19,318 bases of DNA from JACDHQ01 sp036401195 (GTDB lineage Bacteria > Gemmatimonadota > Gemmatimonadetes > Gemmatimonadales > Gemmatimonadaceae), in assembly GCA_036401195.1 (NCBI GenBank), contig DASWVQ010000007.1, positions 1-19,318 on the forward strand, in the 5' to 3' direction. The translations under genes were made by a program, and so were the position numbers. How positions within the stretch are numbered: position 1 is the first letter of the stretch; each line of letters starts with the position of its first letter. Shown here in pieces: positions 6,607 through 13,077 of this stretch. The notes beneath the pieces are model-generated. The model made no database searches. It saw only the letters and a program-made list of their open reading frames with translations, and had not been told where the DNA came from.

Positions 6607-7901
6607 GCGGAGGTGGTGGAGACCACGGGGGTGCCCGCCGCCGGCGCGCCGGCGGGGGCGGCGGGGAGGAGCAGGTGGAAGGCGGCGCCCCCCTCACGGG
6701 CGGTGCGCACGCCGATCGTGCCCCCACAATTCTCGACGATGCGCGCCACGATCGCGAGCCCCAGCCCCGTCCCCTGCCCCGGTTCCTTGGTGGTGAAGAA
6801 GGGGTCGAAGATCCGCTCGGTGAGCTCGGGGGGGACCCCCGGGCCGGAGTCGGCGAGGATCACCTGCACCACGTCGGCGCGCGCGGGCTGCGACTCGAGC
6901 CAGCGCTGCTCGCGCGAACCGGGGTCGCGCGGGCCGGCGGGGGGCGCCCCGGGCGGATCGTCACGACGCGCGCGCGGTGTGGCGCGCGCGTCACGCAGGG
7001 CCCCCGCGGCGAGCCGCTCGATGCGCGCGGTGATCCGCCCCTCGTGCTCCATGGCGTCGGCGGCGTTGAGCAGCAGGTTCACGAAGAGCTGTTCCAGGTC
7101 GTGCCGGTCGCAGACGACGCGTGCCTCCCCCCCGCCCACCCGCTCCAGGCGCACCTGGATGCGACGCAGCACCCCCTGCGCGGTGAGCAGCTCGCAGGCG
7201 CCGGCGAGCACCGCACCGGCGTCGATTGCGACGGGGGTGAGCCGGCGATCGCGCGCGTAGTCGAGCAGGCTGCGGACGATGCGGTCGATGCGCTCCACCT
7301 CGCGCTCGAGCCCCGCCAGTGCGTCGTGCCCCGCGGGGCGGTCGGCCACCTCGCGGCCGAGCAGGTGCGCGTAGCCATGGATCGCCCCGAGCGGATTCCC
7401 GATCTCGTGCGCGATCCCCGCGGCGAGCCGCCCGATCCCGGCGAGCTTCTCGGCGCGCACGAGCTGCGCGCGCTCCTCGAGCAGCCGGTCGGTCATGCGG
7501 TTCATGCTCGCGGCGAGGGTGTGGAACTCGAGGGGGCCGGTGGCCTCGGCGCGCGAGCGCAGGTCGCCGCCGGCGATCGCCTCCGCGGTGGCGACCACCC
7601 CGCGCAGCGGCTGGAGCACCAGGCGGCGCACCATCGAGGCGGTGAACCCCACCAGCACGATCACGTCCACTGCCACGAGGATGGTGAGCCAGATGGCGGC
7701 GTGCGTGGGATCCTCGACCACCGCGGTGACGAAGACGACGCTCGCCACCACCAGGAAGAGCGCCACCACCGCGAGGACGGCGAGCGAAGCGAGCAGCTCC
7801 GCGCTCAGGGTGGACGGCCGCGCGGCACCGCCCCCCACGCGCGAATCGCCGCGCGGAGGGCGCGGCGCGGCAGTCGTGGGCGGAAGGGAGGGCGCTGTCA
7901 T
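6603..7901 (-). CDS. Membrane sensor histidine kinase (second two-component system)
   Basis: A 432-residue kinase with a 35-residue Pro-rich cytoplasmic head and two transmembrane helices (about 37-61 and 68-92) joined by only about six residues. A HAMP domain (about 93-145) follows. The HisKA domain has HEIGNPL with His165. The HATPase domain has N-box NLLLNAADAM 275-284, G1 DSGPGVP 351-357, F-box FDPFFTTKEPG and G2 GTGLGLAI. About 50 low-complexity residues (Pro/Arg/Ala-rich, about 298-342) are inserted between the N and G1 boxes. With almost no periplasmic loop it probably senses a membrane or cytoplasmic cue or a partner protein. ATG at 7901 is the first plausible start; the upstream extension is repeat-derived low-complexity sequence. 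It partners the overlapping regulator gene. Confidence 0.92.
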   Translation of the reverse strand: MTAPSLPPTTAAPRPPRGDSRVGGGAARPSTLSAELLASLAVLAVVALFLVVASVVFVTAVVEDPTHAAIWLTILVAVDVIVLVGFTASMVRRLVLQPLRGVVATAEAIAGGDLRSRAEATGPLEFHTLAASMNRMTDRLLEERAQLVRAEKLAGIGRLAAGIAHEIGNPLGAIHGYAHLLGREVADRPAGHDALAGLEREVERIDRIVRSLLDYARDRRLTPVAIDAGAVLAGACELLTAQGVLRRIQVRLERVGGGEARVVCDRHDLEQLFVNLLLNAADAMEHEGRITARIERLAAGALRDARATPRARRDDPPGAPPAGPRDPGSREQRWLESQPARADVVQVILADSGPGVPPELTERIFDPFFTTKEPGQGTGLGLAIVARIVENCGGTIGVRTAREGGAAFHLLLPAAPAGAPAAGTPVVSTTSA

Positions 7902-7988
7902 GCGATCGCACCCTGAGGACGATCGCGCGCGGGCATCGTCATGGAGCGTCGGCGGGAGGACGCGCCGGCGGCGCAGGATGGGCCACTG

Positions 7989-8060
7989 GGACCGATACTG
8001 CCGGGCACGGAAACGCACAGATGCGGCTGCGCCGCAACACGGAAACGCACGGGATGCTCC
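7989..8060 (+). repeat. Left arm of inverted repeat pair
   Basis: This 72-base arm matches the reverse complement of 8197-8268: 32 of the first 34 bases (from GGACCGATACTGCCG) are identical, and the rest aligns with small indels. Each arm also carries CACGGAA(A)CGCAC twice in direct orientation around a GCGGC-TGC-GC(C/T)GC hairpin. Weaker similarity extends about 20 bases outward. The CACGGAAACGCAC unit resembles low-complexity intergenic repeats known from several bacterial phyla. Confidence 0.85.
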
Positions 8061-8196
8061 GCGTGGGACGATGGCGCCCCTCGCCGCGGCCCTGAGAAGA
8101 AGATGGTGGGCTCCTCGGCACATGAAGAGCAGTGAGGCGGTACGAACCTACAACCACTCACTCACGGACCGGCGTTTCGGTCCAGGCGGGCGGAAG

Positions 8197-8268
8197 GGAC
8201 GCTCCGTGCGTTCCGTGCTCGCAGCGCAGCCGCGATCAGTGCGTTTCCGTGCGCGGCAGTATCGGTCC
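8197..8268 (-). repeat. Right arm of inverted repeat pair
   Basis: This is the reverse-complement partner of 7989-8060, separated from it by 136 bases. The two arms could fold into a large cruciform or RNA hairpin, or may be two copies of one dispersed element in opposite orientation. There is no transposase and no obvious target-site duplication next to the arms. Confidence 0.85.
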
Positions 8269-8310
8269 TCATGGCCTGGCCCTGCCAGCGCTCCCCCAGA
8301 GAGGGGGGAC

Positions 8311-8347
8311 AAAAAAACGGCGGGGGAGACTCGCGTCTCCCCCGCCG
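8311..8347 (-). terminator. Intrinsic terminator of pilA
   Basis: On the minus strand a perfect 13-bp GC-rich stem (CGGCGGGGGAGAC / GTCTCCCCCGCCG, loop of four bases) is followed at once by seven T residues. It begins 21 bases after the pilA stop codon. This is a textbook Rho-independent terminator and it isolates pilA from the two-component genes downstream. Confidence 0.96.
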
Positions 8348-8368
8348 CCAAGACCAGACCGGAGTGCC

Positions 8369-8803
8369 TTACTGGCAGGCCGGCTCGCCTTCGTTCTTCG
8401 CGGCGCCGAGCGAGGTGGCGTTCACGAAGATGTCGCAGCTGACGTTGGTCGCCGAGTGGGTGGCCGAGGCCTGCCAGCCAGCCTGCGTACCGGCCGACGG
8501 AGCGACGGCGGTCGCGACGACGGTCACGCCGGCGGACGGCGCGAAGATCGTGGTGCCAGCGGCGTTCGTCAGCGGCGCCGTCTGGGTGATCGAGGTCGAC
8601 CCGTCGCCGATGTAGAAGAGCGAGTCAGCGAAGTAGCCCTCTTCCGCGGTGGAGAGGTTCTTCAGGTCGGACTTCATCGAGGCGACGTACGCCTTCTCCT
8701 TCGTGTTCGCGAACTTCGGGATCGCGATCGCGGCCAGGATGCCGATGATGACGACCACGATGAGGAGCTCGATGAGGGTGAAGCCCTTGCGGTTCTGCAG
8801 CAT
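8369..8803 (-). CDS. pilA: Type IVa major pilin PilA
   Basis: A 144-residue prepilin with the very short type IVa leader MLQNRKG, cleavage before Phe8, then FTLIELLIVVVIIGILAAIAIP with Glu at mature +5 and the kinked helix. The globular part (about 45-144) is rich in Ser, Thr and Ala (residues 68-122) and ends with two cysteines, 123 and 143, that can close the usual D-region loop. Three Asn-X-Ser/Thr sequences are present (Asn49, Asn120, Asn128). The frame stays open far upstream, but ATG at 8803 follows a perfect AGGAGG and the leader has canonical length. It has its own sigma-54-type promoter and a strong terminator, as expected for an abundant fibre subunit. Confidence 0.97.
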   Translation of the reverse strand: MLQNRKGFTLIELLIVVVIIGILAAIAIPKFANTKEKAYVASMKSDLKNLSTAEEGYFADSLFYIGDGSTSITQTAPLTNAAGTTIFAPSAGVTVVATAVAPSAGTQAGWQASATHSATNVSCDIFVNATSLGAAKNEGEPACQ

Positions 8804-8805
8804 TT

Positions 8806-8820
8806 CGCCTCCTAAAGGCG
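8806..8820 (-). promoter_or_regulatory. pilA ribosome binding site within a small hairpin
   Basis: In mRNA sense this is CGCCU-UUAGG-AGGCG, a perfect 5-bp stem with a 5-base loop. The Shine-Dalgarno AGGAGG (8813 down to 8808) is half in the loop and half in the 3' arm, four bases from the ATG. Formation of the stem would hide part of the site, so it may modulate pilin translation. The hairpin is seen directly; the function is inferred. Confidence 0.6.
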
Positions 8821-8829
8821 GGGGGGGGG
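8820..8829. repeat. 10-base G homopolymer (C10 in pilA leader)
   Basis: Ten consecutive G on the plus strand, thus C10 in the pilA mRNA leader, directly upstream of the ribosome-binding-site hairpin and inside the predicted 53-base leader. Tracts of this length can change by slipped-strand mispairing in other bacteria. It is also the longest homopolymer I noticed in the window. Confidence 0.9.
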
Positions 8830-8866
8830 TGAAGCGGGAGGGACCAGCCATTCGGGCCCCGAAGAA

Positions 8867-8882
8867 GGCAACGCCCGGGCCA
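8867..8882 (-). promoter_or_regulatory. Sigma-54 (-24/-12) promoter of pilA
   Basis: The minus strand reads TGGCCCGGGCGTTGCC. It fits the sigma-54 consensus TGGCACG-N4-TTGC(A/T) except C for A at one place and the last base, with the required GG-N10-GC spacing. The -24 GG falls at 8881-8880 and the -12 GC at 8869-8868, which puts transcription start near 8856 and gives a 53-base leader. PilS/PilR-type genes upstream match the known PilR/sigma-54 control of pilA in Pseudomonas and Geobacter. Confidence 0.85.
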
Positions 8883-8905
8883 CATGCCGGACACTGCCTG
8901 TAGGA

Positions 8906-8920
8906 CGTTGCGCGACAACG
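8906..8920. promoter_or_regulatory. Dyad CGTTG-N5-CAACG near the pilA promoter
   Basis: A perfect inverted repeat with 5-base arms, centred about 57 bases upstream of the predicted pilA start. It lies between the sigma-54 promoter and the farther dyad and may be a regulator or bending-protein site. A short dyad of this size can arise by chance. Confidence 0.35.
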
Positions 8921-8969
8921 ACTTGCGGTACTGCTCCGCACCCCGGGTCGTCGCTCCGGACGCGGCGAA

Positions 8970-8987
8970 TTGCAGCATTCCTTGCAA
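8970..8987. promoter_or_regulatory. Candidate enhancer dyad TTGCA-N8-TGCAA upstream of pilA
   Basis: The plus strand reads TTGCAGCATTCCTTGCAA: perfect 5-base arms with an 8-base spacer, centred about 122 bases upstream of the predicted start. That distance and this 18-base dyad form suit an NtrC-family enhancer site such as would bind the Fis-type domain of the PilR-like protein. It lies in AT-richer sequence than its surroundings. Confidence 0.45.
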
Positions 8988-9006
8988 CCTGCGTCGGGGA
9001 AAAGCC

Positions 9007-10662
9007 CTACCCGCCCGATGCCGGCGATCCTGTTCCGGCGCCGCCCCCTGAGGACCCATGGGCCCCCACGGACCCCGACGCCGGACGCGCGTCGAGCCAC
9101 TCCAGCTCGACGACCGCCCCGTTCCCGCCGAAGCGGGCCCGCGGGTGCACGCGGAGGGGGAGGTCGCTGAAGCTCCGCACCACCACCGACCCCGGCTCGG
9201 TGAGCGACCCGCGCATCACCACGAAGTCGGGCCGGTAGTGCTGGATCACGTACCGCGTGTCGCCGTAGAGGAGGGGGGAGTCGTACTTCGGCAGCTCCAC
9301 GTAGTACGAGGCGCGCATGGTGATCAGCGGGACGGTGGTGCGGCCGGTGTAGAGATAGAGCATGGGGTCGGCCTCCACGGCGATCACCGCATCGCGGGGG
9401 GTGTGGGTGGTCACCCAGCCGATCACGTCGGCGAGCGACTCGTGGCGCTCGCGCTGCACCCGCTCCCAGCGGCGATGCGAGAGCCCCGAGGCGGTGTCGC
9501 GCACGAAGCCCGCCGCGAGCAGCACCAGCACGACGCCGAGCGCCCCCCCGGTGGCCCGGCGCGCGCGTCGCGGGTCGCGCCAGAGGGCGATGGCGGCGAG
9601 CGCCGCGCCCACGAGCACGATCACGTAGAAGGGGTCCATCGCGTAGTAGAATCGATCGGGCTGGAAGGCCCAGAGCAGCAGCATCGCCGAGTAGCCGCCG
9701 ATGAAGAGCAGCGTCACCGGGAGGCGGCGGCGGAGCCACCAGGCGCCGGCGAGCAGGGCGACGAGGAAGCCGGCGAAGGCGAGCTGGCTGGAGAGCTTCC
9801 CCGGGACCAGCATGAAGTGGTCGCCGAAGTACATCGCGTGCGCCCTGAGGTTCACGCGCACGACCTCGAGGAGGAAGCCGCTCCCCCGGTCCCCGAATCC
9901 CTGCTTCACCCACACGCCATAGGAGCCGTAGCTGGAGAAGAGGGGGGCCGGGAGCAGCGCGTCGTAGGTGCGCGTCCAGATCGCCCAGGGGAGCATGAAG
10001 GCGGCGACCGACACGCCCACGATCGCGGCGTCGCGCCAGCGGCGATGCAGGGCGAGGAGGAGGAGCACCGCGCCCACCGCGGGGAGCCCGATGGAGCGCA
10101 CCATGAGCGTGGCGCCCATCAGCACCCCCAGCACCAGGGGTTCCCGCCAGCTTCCCCGCTCGCGCACCAGTCGCTCGGCGAGCACGAGCCCGGGGATGAG
10201 CATCGTGAGGAACAGCATCTCCGACATGAGCGCGGAGGAGAGCACCAGCATCGCCGGGGTGAGGGTGCCCACGATGGCCACGGCGGCGGCGGCCCAGGGG
10301 CGCCAGCCGAGGGTGCGCCGGCAGAGCAGGTACACCGCGAGGGCGACGGCGGCGAGGAGCACCGCGTTCGCCAGCTTGAAGAGGGCGGTGTTCGCGGGGA
10401 ACTCCGGCCAGAGCGACCAGAGCGCCGCGAGGAAGAGCGGGTAGCCCGGGGGATAGTGCGTCGCGACGGGCGCGCCGGGGAGGTTGAGGTAGCGGTAGCC
10501 GTGCCCCGTCACGATGGACTTCGCGAGCATCGTGTAGGTGCCGTCGTCGTAGTAGCTGCCGATGAGCCATGGCGTCATCGAGGCGAGCCCCACGAGCAGG
10601 GCGACACCCACGACGGTGGCGGCCGCGAGGCCGGGACGTCGCACCCAGGAGGGCACGTTCAT
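9007..10662 (-). CDS. GT-C membrane glycosyltransferase, paralogue 1 (ArnT/PMT-like)
   Basis: A 551-residue polytopic membrane protein. The first transmembrane helix (about 12-34) is followed by YDDGTY with Asp39-Asp40 in the first outer loop, the place of the catalytic acidic pair in GT-C enzymes such as ArnT and protein O-mannosyltransferases. Then come GHGYRYLNLPG and THYPPGYP (about 54-75), about eight to ten more hydrophobic segments, and a soluble C-terminal region containing VEADPMLYLYTGR. Such enzymes move a sugar from a polyprenyl-phosphate donor to an acceptor outside the cytoplasm. The start overlaps the stop of the next paralogue (ATGA), and it is the last gene before pilA. The acceptor is unknown; pilin is a good candidate from context. 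Confidence 0.85.
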   Translation of the reverse strand: MNVPSWVRRPGLAAATVVGVALLVGLASMTPWLIGSYYDDGTYTMLAKSIVTGHGYRYLNLPGAPVATHYPPGYPLFLAALWSLWPEFPANTALFKLANAVLLAAVALAVYLLCRRTLGWRPWAAAAVAIVGTLTPAMLVLSSALMSEMLFLTMLIPGLVLAERLVRERGSWREPLVLGVLMGATLMVRSIGLPAVGAVLLLLALHRRWRDAAIVGVSVAAFMLPWAIWTRTYDALLPAPLFSSYGSYGVWVKQGFGDRGSGFLLEVVRVNLRAHAMYFGDHFMLVPGKLSSQLAFAGFLVALLAGAWWLRRRLPVTLLFIGGYSAMLLLWAFQPDRFYYAMDPFYVIVLVGAALAAIALWRDPRRARRATGGALGVVLVLLAAGFVRDTASGLSHRRWERVQRERHESLADVIGWVTTHTPRDAVIAVEADPMLYLYTGRTTVPLITMRASYYVELPKYDSPLLYGDTRYVIQHYRPDFVVMRGSLTEPGSVVVRSFSDLPLRVHPRARFGGNGAVVELEWLDARPASGSVGAHGSSGGGAGTGSPASGG

Positions 10663-12218
10663 GGCGCGGCCACCTGGGGACGCACGCGGAAGACGGCGCC
10701 CCCGTCGGGGAGGGTGCCCACCTGCTGGAGCGCGGTGGGATGGCGCTGGATGAAGGCCAGCGCCGCCACCTGCGTGTTGCTGCCGATGTCGCGCACGAGC
10801 AGGAAGTCCGGGGAAAAGGTTCGGAAGATCGCCTCCATGTCGCCGGCGGTCTCCACGCCCTCGCGCCGCCGCAGGTACTCGCCCACGCGCCACTGCACCT
10901 GGGGCACCGCGCGGCGGCCGCTGTAGAGGTACACGAGGGGATCCGCCTCCACGCTCAGCACCGCGCGCGGCGGGGCGTGGTCGGTCGCCCAGGCCACGAG
11001 GGGCAGGGCGCGCCGGTGGCCCGCGCGCTGCGCGGCATCCCAGTAGTGGCCCCGCGCGCCGCGCACGCCGTAGGTGGTGTGCGCCACGACGGTGGCGAGG
11101 GCGACGCCGGCGAGGAGCGCCGCGGGGACACGCGTCGCCGGCCGCTCCCGCCAGTCCCACGCCTGGGCGGCACCGGCGGCGAGGACGAGTCCCACGAGCG
11201 GCCAGATGGCGAACACGAAGCGGTCGGGCCCATAGGGCCAGGCCACGATGAGGGCGAGATAGAGGACGACGAACAGCGCGAGCACCGGCGCGCGGTGGCG
11301 CAGCCGCCAGAGCCCCCCGACGAACAGCGCCGCGACGCCGGCCACGAACACCCAGGCGGCCACGCCGACGGGCACGGGGGAGAGAATGGCGCGGGCGATC
11401 CGCCCGAGGCCGGCCAGATTGCGCGCGAGCACGCCGCGCACGAACGCCGCGCCCTCGCCGGAGACCGCCTCCGCGATCCACCCCGCATAGGCGCCGTACG
11501 ACGGCGCGATCGCGGCGGGGATGCGCCAGTCGTTCGCCGCGACCCAGGCTTGCCAGGGGCCCACGAGCAGCACCACCGCGGAGAGGTACACCCCGGCCTC
11601 GCGCCACCGCCGCCGCGAGGCGAGGGCGAGGAGGGCGGCGGGAACGAGGGCGATGCCCACCGAGCGCACGAGCATCACCGCGCCGGTGAGCAGCCCGGCC
11701 CAGACGGCGGCGCGCCACCCGCCGTCGTCCACGACGCGGCCGGCGAGGAGGATCGCGGGCACCAGGAGCGCGAGGAAGAGCATCTCCGACATCACCGCGC
11801 TGCTGAGGATGAGCACGGGGATGGAGATGGTGAAGACCGCCGCGACCGCCGCGGCAGGCCACGCCCCGAGCCGCAGGGCGCGGCGCCCCAGCTCCCAGCT
11901 GCCGAGGGCCGCGAGCGCCATCAGCACCGCGTTGGCGAGCTTGAACAGCGCCACGTTCGCGGGGAACGAGGGCCAGAACTGCCAGAGCAGGGCGAGGAAG
12001 GCCGGGTAGCCCGGGGGAAAGTGCGTGGCGCGCGGCGCCCCGGGGATGTTCAGGTAGCGATACCCTTCCCCGGTCGCGAGGGAGCGGGCCAGTACGACGT
12101 ACATGCCGTCGTCGTACAGCCCGCCCACCATCCACGGCGTCATCGCGAGGACCCCCGCGAGGAGCGCGACGGCCACGAGGACCGCCGGGGCCACCGCGTC
12201 GGACCGGGGGTGGTTCAC
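10659..12218 (-). CDS. GT-C membrane glycosyltransferase, paralogue 2
   Basis: A 519-residue polytopic protein of the same family as its neighbour. MTPWMVGGLYDDGMY (Asp36-Asp37), GEGYRYLNIPGAP and THFPPGYPAFLALLW at about residues 26-80 are nearly identical to paralogue 1, and VEADPLVYLYSGRRAVP recurs in the C-terminal part. It is predicted to transfer a lipid-linked sugar on the periplasmic side. The start is GTG and overlaps the GT2 gene stop (GTGA). Downstream it overlaps paralogue 1 (ATGA). High similarity in the N-terminal block with weaker similarity elsewhere points to an old tandem duplication. The acceptor is not known. Confidence 0.85.
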   Translation of the reverse strand: MNHPRSDAVAPAVLVAVALLAGVLAMTPWMVGGLYDDGMYVVLARSLATGEGYRYLNIPGAPRATHFPPGYPAFLALLWQFWPSFPANVALFKLANAVLMALAALGSWELGRRALRLGAWPAAAVAAVFTISIPVLILSSAVMSEMLFLALLVPAILLAGRVVDDGGWRAAVWAGLLTGAVMLVRSVGIALVPAALLALASRRRWREAGVYLSAVVLLVGPWQAWVAANDWRIPAAIAPSYGAYAGWIAEAVSGEGAAFVRGVLARNLAGLGRIARAILSPVPVGVAAWVFVAGVAALFVGGLWRLRHRAPVLALFVVLYLALIVAWPYGPDRFVFAIWPLVGLVLAAGAAQAWDWRERPATRVPAALLAGVALATVVAHTTYGVRGARGHYWDAAQRAGHRRALPLVAWATDHAPPRAVLSVEADPLVYLYSGRRAVPQVQWRVGEYLRRREGVETAGDMEAIFRTFSPDFLLVRDIGSNTQVAALAFIQRHPTALQQVGTLPDGGAVFRVRPQVAAP

Positions 12219-13060
12219 CTGGTGAGCAGGTTGAAGCGCAGGATGTGCCAGAAGGCGGCGATGCCGTCGCGCCAGCTGATCTTCTTCCCCTCGGCGTAGG
12301 TGCGGCCGCTGTAGGAGATCGGCACCTCGTAGATGCGGGCATTCACGCGCGCCAGCCGCGCCGTGATCTCCGGCTCGAAGCCGAAGCGGTCGGCGGTGAG
12401 CCGCGGCAGCAGCGAGCGCGCGAGGTCCCCACGGATCGCCTTGTAGCAGGTCTCCATGTCCGTGAGGTTGAGGTTCGTGAGCATGTTGCTGAAGGTCGTC
12501 AGCAGCTTGTTGCCCACGGAGTGCCAGAAGAAGAGCACGCGGTGCGGCCCGCCGAGGAAGCGCGAGCCGAAGACGGCGTCGGCGAGGCCGTCGACGATGG
12601 GCCCGAGCAGGGTGGGCCAGTCGCCGGGATCGTATTCGAGGTCGGCGTCCTGCACGATCACCACGTTGCCGGTGGAGGCGGCGAGCGCGGTGCGGATCGC
12701 CGCCCCCTTGCCGCGGTTCACCTCGTGATGGATCACGCGGTCCACCTGCCCCTCCGCGAGCAGCGCGTCGAGCACCGCCCCGGTGCCGTCGGTGGAGCGG
12801 TCGTTCACGCAGATCACCTCCATCGCCACCGGCACGGAGCGCACGCGCGCGACGATCTCCCGCACGGTGTCACGCTCGTTGTACACCGGGATGAGCACCG
12901 ACAGGCGGAGTTCCTCCACCGGGAGCGGGGTCTTCCCGCGGGCGCGCGGCGCGTTGCCGCCGAGCAGGCCGTCGAGGCGACGGCGCCCGGTGGGCTGTGG
13001 CGCGGGCGCGGGTGGCGGGGGCGACGCGGGCGCGGAGGGATGCGTGGGGGACACGGCCAT
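12215..13060 (-). CDS. GT2 polyprenyl-phosphate glycosyltransferase (DPM1-like)
   Basis: A 281-residue glycosyltransferase family 2 enzyme. A Pro-rich 46-residue tail precedes LSVLIPVYNE (53-62), CVNDRSTDGT (84-93), the metal-binding DAD (138-140), GSRFLGG (165-171), TDMETCYKAI (200-209), and PISYSGRTYAEGKKI with WRDG near 247-266. These are the marks of dolichol/undecaprenyl-phosphate sugar synthases. There are no C-terminal transmembrane helices, as in the DPM1 soluble type. It should load mannose or glucose onto undecaprenyl phosphate at the inner leaflet, providing donor for the flanking GT-C enzymes. The open frame extends upstream, but that part overlaps paralogue 3; ATG at 13060 lies 17 bases after that gene's stop, without a clear Shine-Dalgarno. 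Confidence 0.9.
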   Translation of the reverse strand: MAVSPTHPSAPASPPPPAPAPQPTGRRRLDGLLGGNAPRARGKTPLPVEELRLSVLIPVYNERDTVREIVARVRSVPVAMEVICVNDRSTDGTGAVLDALLAEGQVDRVIHHEVNRGKGAAIRTALAASTGNVVIVQDADLEYDPGDWPTLLGPIVDGLADAVFGSRFLGGPHRVLFFWHSVGNKLLTTFSNMLTNLNLTDMETCYKAIRGDLARSLLPRLTADRFGFEPEITARLARVNARIYEVPISYSGRTYAEGKKISWRDGIAAFWHILRFNLLTR

Positions 13061-13077
13061 GGGTCGGGGAATGTGGC

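Larger units (their letters stand above)
7902..8310. other. 409-bp gene-free region with inverted repeat pair
   Basis: This stretch lies between the pilA terminator and the second histidine kinase. Short reading frames on both strands have low-complexity Arg/Pro-rich products and cross the repeats, so I call no gene. It holds a 72-bp imperfect inverted repeat (separate entries) and, in the spacer, a small GGACCG-N6-CGGTCC hairpin at 8166-8183. The promoter of the kinase-regulator pair must lie here or be absent; I could not recognise a sigma-54 or sigma-70 site. Confidence 0.55.

Noticed and set aside
5431..7260. 609-codon plus-strand open frame opposite the second two-component system
   Set aside because: Antisense shadow of two well-supported genes; the translation is low-complexity His/Arg/Glu-rich with no domain.
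7898..8161. Small minus-strand frames (about 70-90 codons) in the gap before the second kinase
   Set aside because: They run through a repeat arm, have no ribosome binding site and show no recognisable fold.
7989..8268. CRISPR array or classical insertion sequence
   Set aside because: There are only two arms in inverted orientation, with no regular spacers, no transposase frame and no visible target-site duplication.
8804..10570. Upstream in-frame extension of pilA to a 733-residue product
   Set aside because: The extension is an out-of-frame reading of the GT-C gene. The perfect ribosome binding site and the short leader fix the pilin start at 8803.
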